NCBI GenBank assembly: GCA_949126835.1
Contig: OX421506.1
Coordinates: 25,567,301-25,631,300, forward strand
Direction of reading: 5' to 3'
DNA: 64,000 nt
From: Anisus vortex
Lineage: Eukaryota; Mollusca; Gastropoda; Planorbidae
Below, one piece after another: positions 44,864-55,006 of the stretch; position 1 is the first letter of the stretch; every line of letters begins with the position of its first letter. The notes beneath the pieces are model-generated. The model had not been told where the DNA came from, ran no database searches, and was given only the letters and a program-made list of their open reading frames with translations. A program made the translations under genes and the position numbers.

Positions 44864-46415
44864 CTGGGAAACCGGCTGTGTGCTATTCGAATGCAATCGG
44901 CACAATTTTATTAGTTGTTTATTTGTACACATAATTGTATTTTATACTATTGTAAGTTAAGAAAGTTTATTTCATTTTGTTTCGTTGAAGTAGTATGCAA
45001 TACAAAATTCACAACTCATTCAAATTTGAGAGAAAATGCAAACTACAGATTATTTATAAAAGGAGATCTGATAACCATTTTTATTCTAAATTCAGTCATA
45101 AACGCAAGACGAGTAAAATTTCAAAAGAAAAAAATACTAAATTATAGAAAATATATTTATTTTCGTTAACGAATTTGTCGTCATAACTAAAATTTACATT
45201 GGGAAAGGAAATGGCGAGTGCATGCTTGATACCTTTGACTAGGAAAACGAAGACGGAGTAAAATTAGAAGGGAGGGGGGAGTTCCGCTGTGTATAAACGG
45301 TATTTTCCCATTTAAATTAAAAAAGCAGAACAAAATTGGTAATATTATATTGTTATCAATTATAATCCCTTCCCCCTCCCAAAAACTGCCTTTTCTGTTA
45401 CGCCTCTCTTTTGAATAGAGCAGCTGGGAAGAGCTGTTTAATTATAGCAAACTTAAGCTTTGTAGTTGAAACAGTAAACCTGTATAATTTGTCTTTATTG
45501 CACTTGATCATCCATATAAACGTGTAAAAAAATGTATTCACCTATAGTCCACAATTTATTGTAATTTTTTACACTACACTAACAAAATACTAGCCTTCCC
45601 TATGTTTATATGTTCTTTTCGAAGGTAAATGCTACACTAACAAAATGCAAGCCTTCCCTATGTTTATATGTTCTGTTCGATGGTAAATGCTACACTAACA
45701 AAATGCTAGCCTTCCTTATGTTTATATGTTCTGTTCGATGGTAAATGCTACACTAACTAAACGCTAGCCTTCCTTATGTTTATATGTTCTGTTCGATGGT
45801 AAATGCTACACTAACAAAATGTTAGCCTTCCCTATGTTTATAAGTTCGTTTTTTGTTTCTGGTTTTTTCGTTGCCTGTGCTTAAAATAATTGTATTCTAT
45901 GTTTGCATTACTAAATCAGGTTTTAGGGAATATTATACAAGTTATATATTGCTATTTCATCCATGTGCTATTAGATGTAAACAGTTTTTAAATGCCACAT
46001 AATTAAAGCCATTTTAATGAAAAATAAAAGTTTATGAATAAAATTGCGCTGTAAAAGGTGTAGCTAGCAACTCAATAATTCATTACATTGGCTGGTACAA
46101 TAGTTTTCATATTGAGTCAAAATAGAACCAAAGACATTACACATATCTTGTGAGGCAACTTTATTGAGAAGTCACTGGGAATGAACATATCCTCCATATT
46201 AATAATGTTGTCCAAATTTAGTTCTTGATAAGTTGTTACATCTGTTCTGTTTTTTTCTGTTGTATTTTAAGCTTAGTATAAATACAATATGTCAGTACGA
46301 TCCGTTGAAGTCAATACAATTAAAATAAATGGAAAGAAAGATAGTCTGAACTTCTTCAACACAATCCCCAAAACACACAAGCAAATTTCAAAGAATCATC
46401 TTCAGACTAAGGACA
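44864..46415. repeat. duplicated segment R, unit 2
   Basis: The uninterrupted form of the segment, used here to define the insertions in unit 1 (21242-22009 and 22345-24165). No gene is seen. Confidence 0.85.
45545..45840. repeat. 58-bp tandem repeat, about 5 copies
   Basis: The same unit as 22017-22190 ('gatggtaaatgctacactaac'), with starts 58 bp apart near 45661, 45719 and 45777. The copies differ by a few bases. Confidence 0.85.
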
Positions 46416-47300
46416 GGTCATAACAGGCTGAAGCAAAACATTTCCCCAACAAACTACAAATCAGTACTAGTGATATGTCCCCCTTGCGGACCAAACCCAT
46501 CCTCCCTGTACCACTCCACCCGATCAGCGATATGGCCCGAGGAAGCTTCAGTCAATAACAAGCTGTATGGTGGACTGGAGCACTACAAGAATTGAATAAT
46601 TTTTCTAAATTTAAAAAAACTAAAATTGAGAACGAAGAAGAAGAAAAGAAGTAAATATCTATTAAAACATACTATACAAGACATTAGACATAATTTAAAG
46701 AATCGACAAATAATTGCGAAGAACACACATAATTTGTTCTCATATTCTTTTTAATTAATCGTTTTCAGATATATTAAATTTGGAGGTAACTTAGAGTTAA
46801 CCTAACAAATTATAAAATTTAAAATTACGAACATATTTTTTTCTGCAACATTTTCGACATATTCAAGTGCCTTTTTATTCTAAGTACAAAGGCATCAAAC
46901 TATAACACATTAAAATAATTGGTAATAATAAACACACATTATATCATAACGAGAGAATAAAAATTATTGATTTGATTTTTTAATTTAAATAATTTAAATG
47001 TGTATAATAACTTAAAAATGTGAAAAAAAAAATATAATAATAACAATGCTACTCATTTAATCAAATTATTTTTAAAAAGCTTTATTCTCCCTTCAACGTA
47101 GACTTTAAAAACATATTCGATACATTCTTAAGCCAATAATGTTTTTTTTATAATGATTTTCGATAAAAAATATGATATATTTATGTATTATTTGCATGCA
47201 AAGAGAATATTCATTAAACATATTATAGAGATGTGCCTAATTTTTCTTTAACCAAAAATATATTTTAAAAAAACTCCAACTTGGCAACATTTGATTTTCA
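46416..47300. repeat. duplicated segment S, unit 2: 3' flank of the long GIMAP-like gene
   Basis: Matches 33142-34124. AT-rich, with no gene; the downstream side of the minus-strand gene. Confidence 0.8.
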
Positions 47301-50300
47301 TTAATTTGGATGATTTTGTTCTTCAGCATTTTGCTGTGAAATGATATCAGGCCTACTAAGATTAATAAAGTCAACTAATTTATACTTTCTTTGTATCTTT
47401 CTTACAACGTATTTGGAATGGGAAAGATGATTCATTGTTCCCTGTGCAGTTTCGTGTACCGTTGCTTTTTTGGTCATTAAATTGCGTGTTAATTCTTGTG
47501 TGATATTTGCTTGTACGCCGGCAATTGTAATTGGAATGTTTGTTACATCCTGTGTGATATTCGGTTGTACGCCGGCAATTGTAATTGGAAAGTTTGTTAC
47601 ATCCTGTGTGATATTTGGTTGTACGTCGGCAATTGTAATTGGAATGTTTGTTACATTCTGTCTGATATTTGGTTGTACGTTATCGTTTGTAATTGGAAGG
47701 GTTGTTACATCATGTGTCATATTAGGTTGTACGCCGTCTTTTGTATTTGAAATGTTTGTTAAATCATGTGTCATATTTGGTTGTACGCCATCGTTTTTAA
47801 TTGGAATAGCTGTTACATCATTTGTCATATTTGCTTGTAAGCCATCAACTGTAATTGGAATGTTTGTTATATCTTGTGTGATATTTGGTTGTACATCTTC
47901 ATTTCTAATTTGAATGTTTGTTACATCATGTGTGATATTCGGTTGTACGCTTTCATTAGTAATTAGAAAGGATGCTATATCCTTTGTGATATTTGGTCGT
48001 ACGTCATCACTTGTGTTTAGAATGTTTGTTACATTTTGTGTGGTATTTGGTTGTACGCCATCATTTTTAATTGAAACGTTTGTTAAATCATGTGTCATAT
48101 TTTGTTGTACGCCTACATTTGCAATCAGAATGTTTGTTACATCCTGTGAGATATTTGGTTGTACGCCTATATTTGTAATCGGAATGTTTGTTACATCCTG
48201 TGTGATATTTGGTTGTACGCCTACATTTGTAATTGGAATGTTTGTTACATCCTGTGTGATATTTGGTTGTACGCCGGCAATTGTAATTGGAATGTTTGTT
48301 ACATCCTGTGTTATATTTGGTTGTACGCCTATATTTGTAATCGGAATGTTTGTTACATCCTGTGTGATATTTGGTTGTACGCCTACATTTGTAAATGGAA
48401 TGTTTGTTACATCCTGTGTCATATTTGGTTGTACGCCGGCAATTGTAATTGGAATGTTTGTTACATCCTGTGTAATATTTAGTTGTAGGTTTGTAATAGG
48501 AATTGCAATTCTTGATAAATAATGTGTGATATTTGGGTGTATGCCATCAATCGTTTTTCGAATATTTCTTACATCATTTGTGGCATTGGTTTGTTTGCCA
48601 TCAATTGTAATTGGAAAGTTTGTTACATGCTGTTTGATTTTGGGATGTACGCATTCATTTCTAATTGGAATGTTTTTTACATCATGTGTGATTCTGGGTT
48701 GTACGACTTCGTTTCTAATTGGAATGTTTGTTACATCATGTTTTATTCTGTGTTGTATGCCTTTATTTTTAATTGGAATGTTTGTTACATAATATGTGAT
48801 ATTTGAATGTACGCCCTCAACTGTAATTGGAATTTTCGTTGCATCATGTGTGATTTTTTGTTGTACGCCATCAATCGAAATAGAAATGGTTTTTACATCC
48901 TGTGCTATACTTGGTTGTAGGCCATTATGTCTAATTTGAATTCTTGATACATCCTGTTTGATATTTGGTTGTACGCCATCAATTGTAATTGGAATGTTTT
49001 TTTCATCGTTTGTCATATTTGGTTGTACGCCTACATTTGTAATTGGATTGTTTGTTATATCATGTGTGATATTTGGTTTTACGCCTTCATTAGTAATTAG
49101 AAAGGGTGTTTTATCCTTTGTGATATTTGGTTTTACGCCGACAGTTGTATTTAGAATGTTTGTTACACCCTGTGTGATATTTGGTTGTGCGCCATCATGT
49201 TTAATTGAAATGTTTGTTAAATCATGTGTGATATTTGGTTGTACGCCTAAATTTGTACTCGGAATCTTTGTTACATCATGTGTGATATTTGGTTGTTCTC
49301 CTTTATTTGTACTTGGAATGTTTGTTACATCCTGTGTCATATTTTGTTGTACGCCTACATTTGTAAACGGAATTTTTGTTACATCCTTCGTCATGTTTGT
49401 TTGTAGGCCTTCAGTTGTAAACGGAATGTTTGTTACATCCTGTGTCATATTTGGATGTTCTCCTTCATTTGTACTTGGAATGTTTGTTACATCCTGTGTC
49501 ATTTTTGGTTGTACGCCTACATTTGTAAACGGAATTTTTGTTAAATCCTTCGTCATTTTTGTTTGTAGGTCTTCATTTGTAAACGGAATGTTTGTTACAG
49601 CCTGTGTCATATTTGGTTGTACATCTACATTTGTAAACGGAATGTTTGTTACATCCTGCGTGATGTTTTGTTGTACGCCTTCTTTTGTAAACGGAATGTT
49701 TGTTACATCCTGTGTCATATTTGGTTGTACATCTACATTTGTAAACGGAATGTTTGTTACATCCTGCGTGATGTTTTGTTGTACGCCTTTTTTTGTAAAC
49801 GGAATTTTTGTTACATCCTGTGTCATATTTGTTTGTACATCTACATTTGTAAACGGAATGTTTGTTACATCCTGCGTGATGTTTTGTTGTACGCCTTCTT
49901 TTGTAAACGGAATGTTTGTTACATTCTGTGTCATATTTGGTTGTACTCCTTCATTTGAAATCGGAATGCTTGTTACATCCTGTGTCATATTTGGTTGTAC
50001 ATCTACATTTGTAAACGGAATGTTTGTTACATCCTGCGTGATGTTTTGTTGTACGCCTTCTTTTGTAAACGGAATGTTTGTTACATCCTGTGTCATATTT
50101 GGTTGTACATCTACATTTGTAAACGGAATGTTTGTTACATCCTGCGTGATGTTTTGTTGTACGCCTTTTTTTGTAAACGGAATGTTTGTTACATCCTGTG
50201 TCATATTTGTTTGTACATCTACATTTGTAAACGGAATGTTTGTTACATCCTGCGTGATGTTTTGTTGTACGCCTTCTTTTGTAAACGGAATGTTTGTTAC

Positions 50301-51911
50301 ATTCTGTGTCATATTTGGTTGTACTCCTTCATTTGAAATCGGAATGCTTGTTACATCCTGTGTCATATTTGGTTGTACATCTACATTTGTAAACGGAATG
50401 TTTGTTACATCCTGCGTGATGTTTTGTTGTACGCCTTCTTTTGTAAACGGAATGTTTGTTACATCCTGTGTCATATTTGGTTGTACATCTACATTTGTAA
50501 ACGGAATGTTTGTTACATCCTGTGTGATATTTAGTTGTACGCCTTCTTTTGTAAACGGAATGTTTGTTACATCCTGTGTGATATTTAGTTGTACGCCTTC
50601 TTTTGTAAACGGAATGTTTGTTACATCCTGTGTCATATTTGGTTGTACATCTACATTTGTAAACGGAATGTTTGTTACATCCTGTGTGATATTTAGTTGT
50701 ACGCCTTCTTTTGTAAACGGAATGTTTGTTACATCCTGTGTGATATTTTGTTGTACATCTACATTTGTAAACGGAATGTTTGTTACATCCTGTGTGATAT
50801 TTAGTTGTACGCCTTCTTTTGTAAACGGAATGTTTGTTACATCCTGTGTGATATTTAGTTGTAGGCCTTCTTTTGTAAACGGAATGTTTGTTACATCCTG
50901 TGTGATATTTAGTTGTAGGCCTTCTTTTGTAAACGGAATGTTTGTTACATCCTGTGTCATATTTGGTTGTACATCTACATTTGTAAACGGAATGTTTGTT
51001 ACATCCTGTGTGATATTTAGTTGTACGCCTTCTTTTGTAAACGGAATGTTTGTTACATCCTGTGTGATATTTAGTTGTACGCCTTCTTTTGTAAACGGAA
51101 TGTTTGTTACATCCTGTGTGATATTTAGTTGTACGCCTTCTTTTGTAAACGGAATGTTTGTTACATCCTGTGTGATATTTAGTTGTACGCCTTCTTTTGT
51201 AAACGGAATGTTTGTTACATCCTGTGTGATATTTAGTTGTAGGCCTACGCCTTTATTTTTGTTCAAACTATCACAACTATCATACTCTTTTTCAGTTTGA
51301 TCTTCCTTACATTTTTCATTATCAATAAATGCCAACAATCGATCCCGTTGAGCTGTCATCTCTTTGTCGTCTTTCAATTTATTATTAAATAGAATAAATC
51401 TATTGCCTGCATCTGAAAAAAGTTTCTTTATGTCTCCGCATTGTTGTACACACCAGTCTTCAAAAGACACATTTATGCATTGGTTGTATAGTTCAAAAAG
51501 ATCTCCGTACGAATATGCGATAATTACTAACTCTGTAAATACATTGTCACAAAATACTTTTTTTACTCTTTCTACTGCGTCCTTTTCTTGTTTAGTGTAT
51601 CGAACTCCGTACTTTAGTACAAAAACTATTGCATCTATACCGCTACTGAATTCACTTTTATTCAGTAGTTGTTTTGTTTCGCTTCGAATATTATCTAACG
51701 TGAGATTACAATCTTCGCCAGTATCTCCAATAAAGGGGATAATGATAACGTTTAGGCCAAGATTGTTATTGCTCGCATACGATATCAAAATCTCTTCATT
51801 ATCTTCTCCCGTGTTAAATTCTTTAGTTCCAAGTATAGAGTTGCCGATAGATCTCTTTCCATTACCAGATCGTCCAACTATTAATATCGTTTTCGTATCT
51901 TCTTTGTTCAT
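47301..51911 (-). CDS. AIG1/GIMAP-like protein with about 70 tandem 18-residue repeats (1536 aa)
   Basis: The start is set at MNKEDTKTILIVG for the same reason as in the paralog; the open frame extends to a Met at 51983, past an apparent splice acceptor. Residues 1-200 are the AIG1 domain: P-loop 13-20 (GRSGNGKR), altered switch II (IIPF near 57-60), conserved box near 91-122, SYGD near 134-137 and NRFILFNNK near 170-178. Residues about 222-1477 are tandem units with consensus GVQxNITQDVTNIPFTKE or DVQPNMTQDVTNIPFTNV. The final 60 residues (AQGTMNHLSHSKYVVRKIQRKYKLVDF...) match the short paralog, then run about 20 residues further. There is no stop or frameshift over 4.6 kb, which argues for selection. 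No signal peptide or membrane segment is seen. GIMAPs are typically about 200-350 residues, so the tail is extraordinary. Its role is unknown; scaffold, oligomerisation or pathogen-binding surface are guesses. Confidence 0.85.
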   Translation of the reverse strand: MNKEDTKTILIVGRSGNGKRSIGNSILGTKEFNTGEDNEEILISYASNNNLGLNVIIIPFIGDTGEDCNLTLDNIRSETKQLLNKSEFSSGIDAIVFVLKYGVRYTKQEKDAVERVKKVFCDNVFTELVIIAYSYGDLFELYNQCINVSFEDWCVQQCGDIKKLFSDAGNRFILFNNKLKDDKEMTAQRDRLLAFIDNEKCKEDQTEKEYDSCDSLNKNKGVGLQLNITQDVTNIPFTKEGVQLNITQDVTNIPFTKEGVQLNITQDVTNIPFTKEGVQLNITQDVTNIPFTKEGVQLNITQDVTNIPFTNVDVQPNMTQDVTNIPFTKEGLQLNITQDVTNIPFTKEGLQLNITQDVTNIPFTKEGVQLNITQDVTNIPFTNVDVQQNITQDVTNIPFTKEGVQLNITQDVTNIPFTNVDVQPNMTQDVTNIPFTKEGVQLNITQDVTNIPFTKEGVQLNITQDVTNIPFTNVDVQPNMTQDVTNIPFTKEGVQQNITQDVTNIPFTNVDVQPNMTQDVTSIPISNEGVQPNMTQNVTNIPFTKEGVQQNITQDVTNIPFTNVDVQTNMTQDVTNIPFTKKGVQQNITQDVTNIPFTNVDVQPNMTQDVTNIPFTKEGVQQNITQDVTNIPFTNVDVQPNMTQDVTSIPISNEGVQPNMTQNVTNIPFTKEGVQQNITQDVTNIPFTNVDVQTNMTQDVTKIPFTKKGVQQNITQDVTNIPFTNVDVQPNMTQDVTNIPFTKEGVQQNITQDVTNIPFTNVDVQPNMTQAVTNIPFTNEDLQTKMTKDLTKIPFTNVGVQPKMTQDVTNIPSTNEGEHPNMTQDVTNIPFTTEGLQTNMTKDVTKIPFTNVGVQQNMTQDVTNIPSTNKGEQPNITHDVTKIPSTNLGVQPNITHDLTNISIKHDGAQPNITQGVTNILNTTVGVKPNITKDKTPFLITNEGVKPNITHDITNNPITNVGVQPNMTNDEKNIPITIDGVQPNIKQDVSRIQIRHNGLQPSIAQDVKTISISIDGVQQKITHDATKIPITVEGVHSNITYYVTNIPIKNKGIQHRIKHDVTNIPIRNEVVQPRITHDVKNIPIRNECVHPKIKQHVTNFPITIDGKQTNATNDVRNIRKTIDGIHPNITHYLSRIAIPITNLQLNITQDVTNIPITIAGVQPNMTQDVTNIPFTNVGVQPNITQDVTNIPITNIGVQPNITQDVTNIPITIAGVQPNITQDVTNIPITNVGVQPNITQDVTNIPITNIGVQPNISQDVTNILIANVGVQQNMTHDLTNVSIKNDGVQPNTTQNVTNILNTSDDVRPNITKDIASFLITNESVQPNITHDVTNIQIRNEDVQPNITQDITNIPITVDGLQANMTNDVTAIPIKNDGVQPNMTHDLTNISNTKDGVQPNMTHDVTTLPITNDNVQPNIRQNVTNIPITIADVQPNITQDVTNFPITIAGVQPNITQDVTNIPITIAGVQANITQELTRNLMTKKATVHETAQGTMNHLSHSKYVVRKIQRKYKLVDFINLSRPDIISQQNAEEQNHPN
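47480..51245 (-). repeat. 54-bp coding tandem repeat, about 70 copies
   Basis: In-frame 54-bp units span about 3.77 kb. Units at the N-terminal side (49600-51245) are nearly identical at the DNA level, while those at the C-terminal side (47480-49000) are much more diverged in both bases and residues. Almost every unit keeps Asn-x-Thr, then Asp-Val-Thr-Asn-Ile-Pro. Confidence 0.95.
49603..50520 (-). repeat. 378-bp higher-order repeat in the GIMAP tail
   Basis: Seven 54-bp units form a 378-bp block present at 49603-49980 and 49981-50358, with a partial third copy to about 50520. The first two differ by one visible base (T at 49805, G at 50183). Marker variants such as 'acattctg' (49921 and 50299) and a 'ggaatgcttg' unit keep the phase clear. 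Confidence 0.85.
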
Positions 51912-51927
51912 TGATTCTACAACAAAA

Positions 51928-51945
51928 TCTGTGAACAAAATATAT
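51928..51945 (-). promoter_or_regulatory. putative splice acceptor of the long GIMAP-like gene
   Basis: 'atattttgttcacag' on the minus strand, with AG at 51930-51929, identical in position to that of the S1 gene. Confidence 0.5.
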
Positions 51946-51983
51946 CGTTTACATATCATTGGGGGGTAATATCTTATATACAA

Positions 51984-52565
51984 CTACATAAATATTAGAG
52001 AACGATATAGATGTAGATATAAGTCTCTAAAAGTACTTTATTCCAGACCGTCAAGATGTAAAAGGTTGAACCAAAAGGGAAGGAAGGGGGGGGGAGGGGG
52101 CACACCAAGGTTCTGTTCAAGATTAGTCACCCCTCGGCAAGCCGATGAGTCATGTCGCGTAACATAGGGTACAGTATCTGCAATACATGCACTACACCCC
52201 CCTTCCCAAACCGCGGGATTCACCTTGAATCATTATGGTGGTGGCTCGCTCGTATACCTGCACTGACGCAAAGTCTCACGAATTCAAGACCATAGGTCTA
52301 GACAACTAGGCACAGAGGCGGTATGAGTTAGGCAGTTGTGCTCATCGCTTTATTTCCAACGATCTTGGAGTCTCTCGGCAGAGCAATATCCCTTGAGTAC
52401 ACGCCAGGTGCAGCCCCCCTTGCGTTAGCCCACCGGTGTATGCGTAACCATGGTTTCTATATTTCGGAACCGATAAGGTTCATTGGTACAGAAGTCTTAT
52501 ACGATAGCTCTATTTAGACCCTATAGTGCTATTTAAAAGTTTGGTATCCAAATGGCTATAATCAT
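51984..52565. repeat. duplicated segment S, unit 2: upstream flank
   Basis: Matches 35220-35830. The candidate promoter and first exon are not resolved. A poly-G patch lies near 52088. Confidence 0.65.
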
Positions 52566-53895
52566 CAAATTAAATTATAGTAATAAGTTAATGGTGACCC
52601 TAAGGATTGTAGATTTATAGAGTAAGCAGTTATCTGAAAACTTACAGGACAGTAAAAAAAAAATAGCGCTGTAACTGATGATTCACAGCAAGTAAAAAAA
52701 CATAATAATTTTTCTTTAAAAAATGAATTATGGTTTAAACATTGTTAAAAAAATTTATGTAATTTGAGTAGAAAAATATACCAAAATATACATACATATA
52801 TATACATGTATGTGTTACACACATATAGTGTAATTGCCCAGTACAGAACTGTGCAACTTTTTGCCTAGTTTAAATAATGGGCATCAGCCTTGCCCGATTC
52901 ATGAAGTGAGCACAGACATGCCCAGTTCATGAAATGGGCAGGTATACTTATGCTCATTTCATGATTTTGGCTTTGGTCAATAATGAAGTTGTATATGTAA
53001 TTATTATTATTAAACTTTGTTTTTTTAGAAGCAATATGTATTGGGCGATGTAAATTCACATGGTTAAATAATGATATGGCCTATAATAATCTCCAGGCCT
53101 GCCAATGAAACCATTTATAATTAGCCCCAATAACGTGCAATTTTAAAATATAGGCCCTAGGCTAAATATCCCATTTTACTATTACAATGTTACCACCCTC
53201 CGTAGACAGTGACAACTTAATGTAGTAGTATAATAGCTTCATATTATCTTAATATTAGCTTCTATTAGCTTCACAGCCGTAGTTAAAACTACTCTTACAT
53301 TAGACCTTTGGCTTATATATCTATATTTGCCTATATTTAACAAAAAAAATTGTTGTTTACATAATAATGTCGCTGAATTTATTTTTTTTTTAAATTACCC
53401 TTTGATGTATATTTTATAACTATTAGACATTAGGGGTTATACGTTGAAAAATAGTTATTGTCTTGCAATAGAATACACGTAAATGGTCCTAATATACTTT
53501 CTTTACTTATTCCCCTTTATAAAAACGGTATCTTACCTCTAACAGTATGCCTAATTTAAAAAAACAACTCATTCCGTGCCTATCCACCATATTATTATAT
53601 GGTCGATTTGGTTTTCATAGTTTATTTCTTTGCTATAGCATAATAATTTGACTTTCTATATTCTCGAACGAATGACAACTCTTTCCGCTTCCTTTCTGCT
53701 TGGTTTAATTTCGGTTTTTAAATAATAATGACGATGTTTAATCGATTTCTGTGTAAATTTTTGTAAACAAAGCATAGCCACGCCTACTCGAAATGTTTCT
53801 AGGCCTTGGAGCTTGTCAAATTTGCTAGTAAAAAAACGTTTATTGCTAATTATTAATTTATATTCATCAGAAAATAACTTTAAATCATTTTATTA
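52566..53895. repeat. duplicated segment T, unit 2 (first part)
   Basis: Matches 35831-36555 joined to 37353-38030, that is, without the LINE of unit 1. No gene. Confidence 0.75.
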
Positions 53896-54070
53896 TGATG
53901 AGATCCGGGCTAATAGACAACTGGGATAACTATTGCGCATGCCCAAAAAGCCTAGAGTTCCGTCCTCTATCATAGACGCACGAAGACGCACCATTCTGTC
54001 GGCTGTTGGTCATTAGTTTACTTGTCGTCCATATCTGTGTATTGTTAATAAAGTCTATGTTTTACAACCA
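53896..54070 (+). mobile_element. short insertion, possible solo LTR
   Basis: About 175 bp absent from unit 1 near 38030-38045. It starts TGATGAGATCCGGG and ends with an 'aataaagtctatg' signal and TTACAACCA, so TG...CA ends and a polyadenylation-like motif are present. No clear target duplicate was found, so the class is unsure. Confidence 0.45.
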
Positions 54071-54489
54071 TCTGGTTTTGAGGTCTTTCGGTTTATTTAC
54101 TTATTAAAGATTCCGACATTCGTGGTTAGGCCTAGACCAATATAAACTAAATATAAATATAAAGGATCGGCGTTTGAAAGCTAATAATAATATTACAAAA
54201 ATGCGTATAACTCAGTAACTATATTGGATATTTTCAAAATGCAAAGTGCATTCTGATCAGGAATATGTAGCCTATACTTTTAGTGGTTTCCGTCCAAACA
54301 GGATTTCTGCTAAGCCTACCATATAAAAATCTGTTAAGATCGATCTTATTGCTCCTTTTTTTTAAACGAAAAAATTGATCTCTAAAAATTATTAATAAAG
54401 ATGTAACTATTATTATAATATTATTTTGACTTATACTTATTATTGCTCCCAGTATATATTCTTTTAATTTAATATGAATTACAGGTATC
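54071..54489. repeat. duplicated segment T, unit 2 (second part)
   Basis: Matches about 38046-38379 ('ctttcggtttattta', 'aaggatcggcgttt', 'attctgatcaggaatat'). No gene. Confidence 0.75.
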
Positions 54490-55006
54490 CCTTCAAGGAC
54501 TCCAACGTATCCAGAACTGCGCAGCCCGACTAGTTCTCAAGAAGAAGAAGTCAAATGATATCAATCCTCTGCTCCGATATCTGCACTGGCTATCCATCAA
54601 CAACCGGATCTCATATAAGCTGGCTTCCTTCTGTTATAGGTGCCTGAATACCTGCGCCCCGGATTATCTTCGCTCTTGCATGGAGCTCTACACCCAGTCC
54701 CGCCCACTTCGTTCGGCATCTGACGCGCTTACTCTGCGGATCCCTCGTGTGAGGCTAGTGTCCGCTGGCGAACGTTCATTTTCCTACGCAGGACCGTCCG
54801 CTTGAAATCACCTCCCACTACAGCTTCGCCAGAGCCCTAGCTATGACACCTTCAGGAGCCGGCTGAAGACTCACCTATTTCGTCAGCAGAATTAGCGTAT
54901 TACTATATATTTCGTTGTCTGTCTGTATTCTGTAACTGTCGTCTGCGCATAGAACTGTCATCAACGGAATATGCGCTATATAAGCACCGTTATTATTATT
55001 ATTATT
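54490..55006 (+). mobile_element. 5'-truncated LINE 3' end (L2/CR1-like)
   Basis: Inserted within 'acaggtatc|ttgctaaac', intact in unit 1 at about 38380. The plus-strand frame gives LQRIQNCAARLVL, LHWLSINNRISYKLA, CAPDYLRSCMELYTQ, PLQLRQSPSYDTFRSRL and KTHLF, followed by 'gaatatgcgctatataagc' and an (ATT)n tail. One TGA replaces the Trp expected after 'GPSA'. It is related to, but distinct from, the subfamily at 36556-37352. Confidence 0.88.

Noticed and set aside
44456..44960. Several 130-166-codon frames in all directions (Thr/His/Asn or Cys/Val rich)
   Set aside because: Translations of an ACACA-type microsatellite; no start context or conservation.
47480..51245. CRISPR-like array of regular repeats
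   Set aside because: The units are contiguous coding repeats without unique spacers, in a eukaryotic gene.
48958..51300. 780-codon plus-strand open frame rich in Cys and Phe, with other long frames on both strands
   Set aside because: It is the antisense of the 54-bp repeat array. Because the unit is a multiple of three with no stop in this frame, it stays open by construction. Its residue pattern has no family signal, and it lacks the conserved ends seen on the minus strand.
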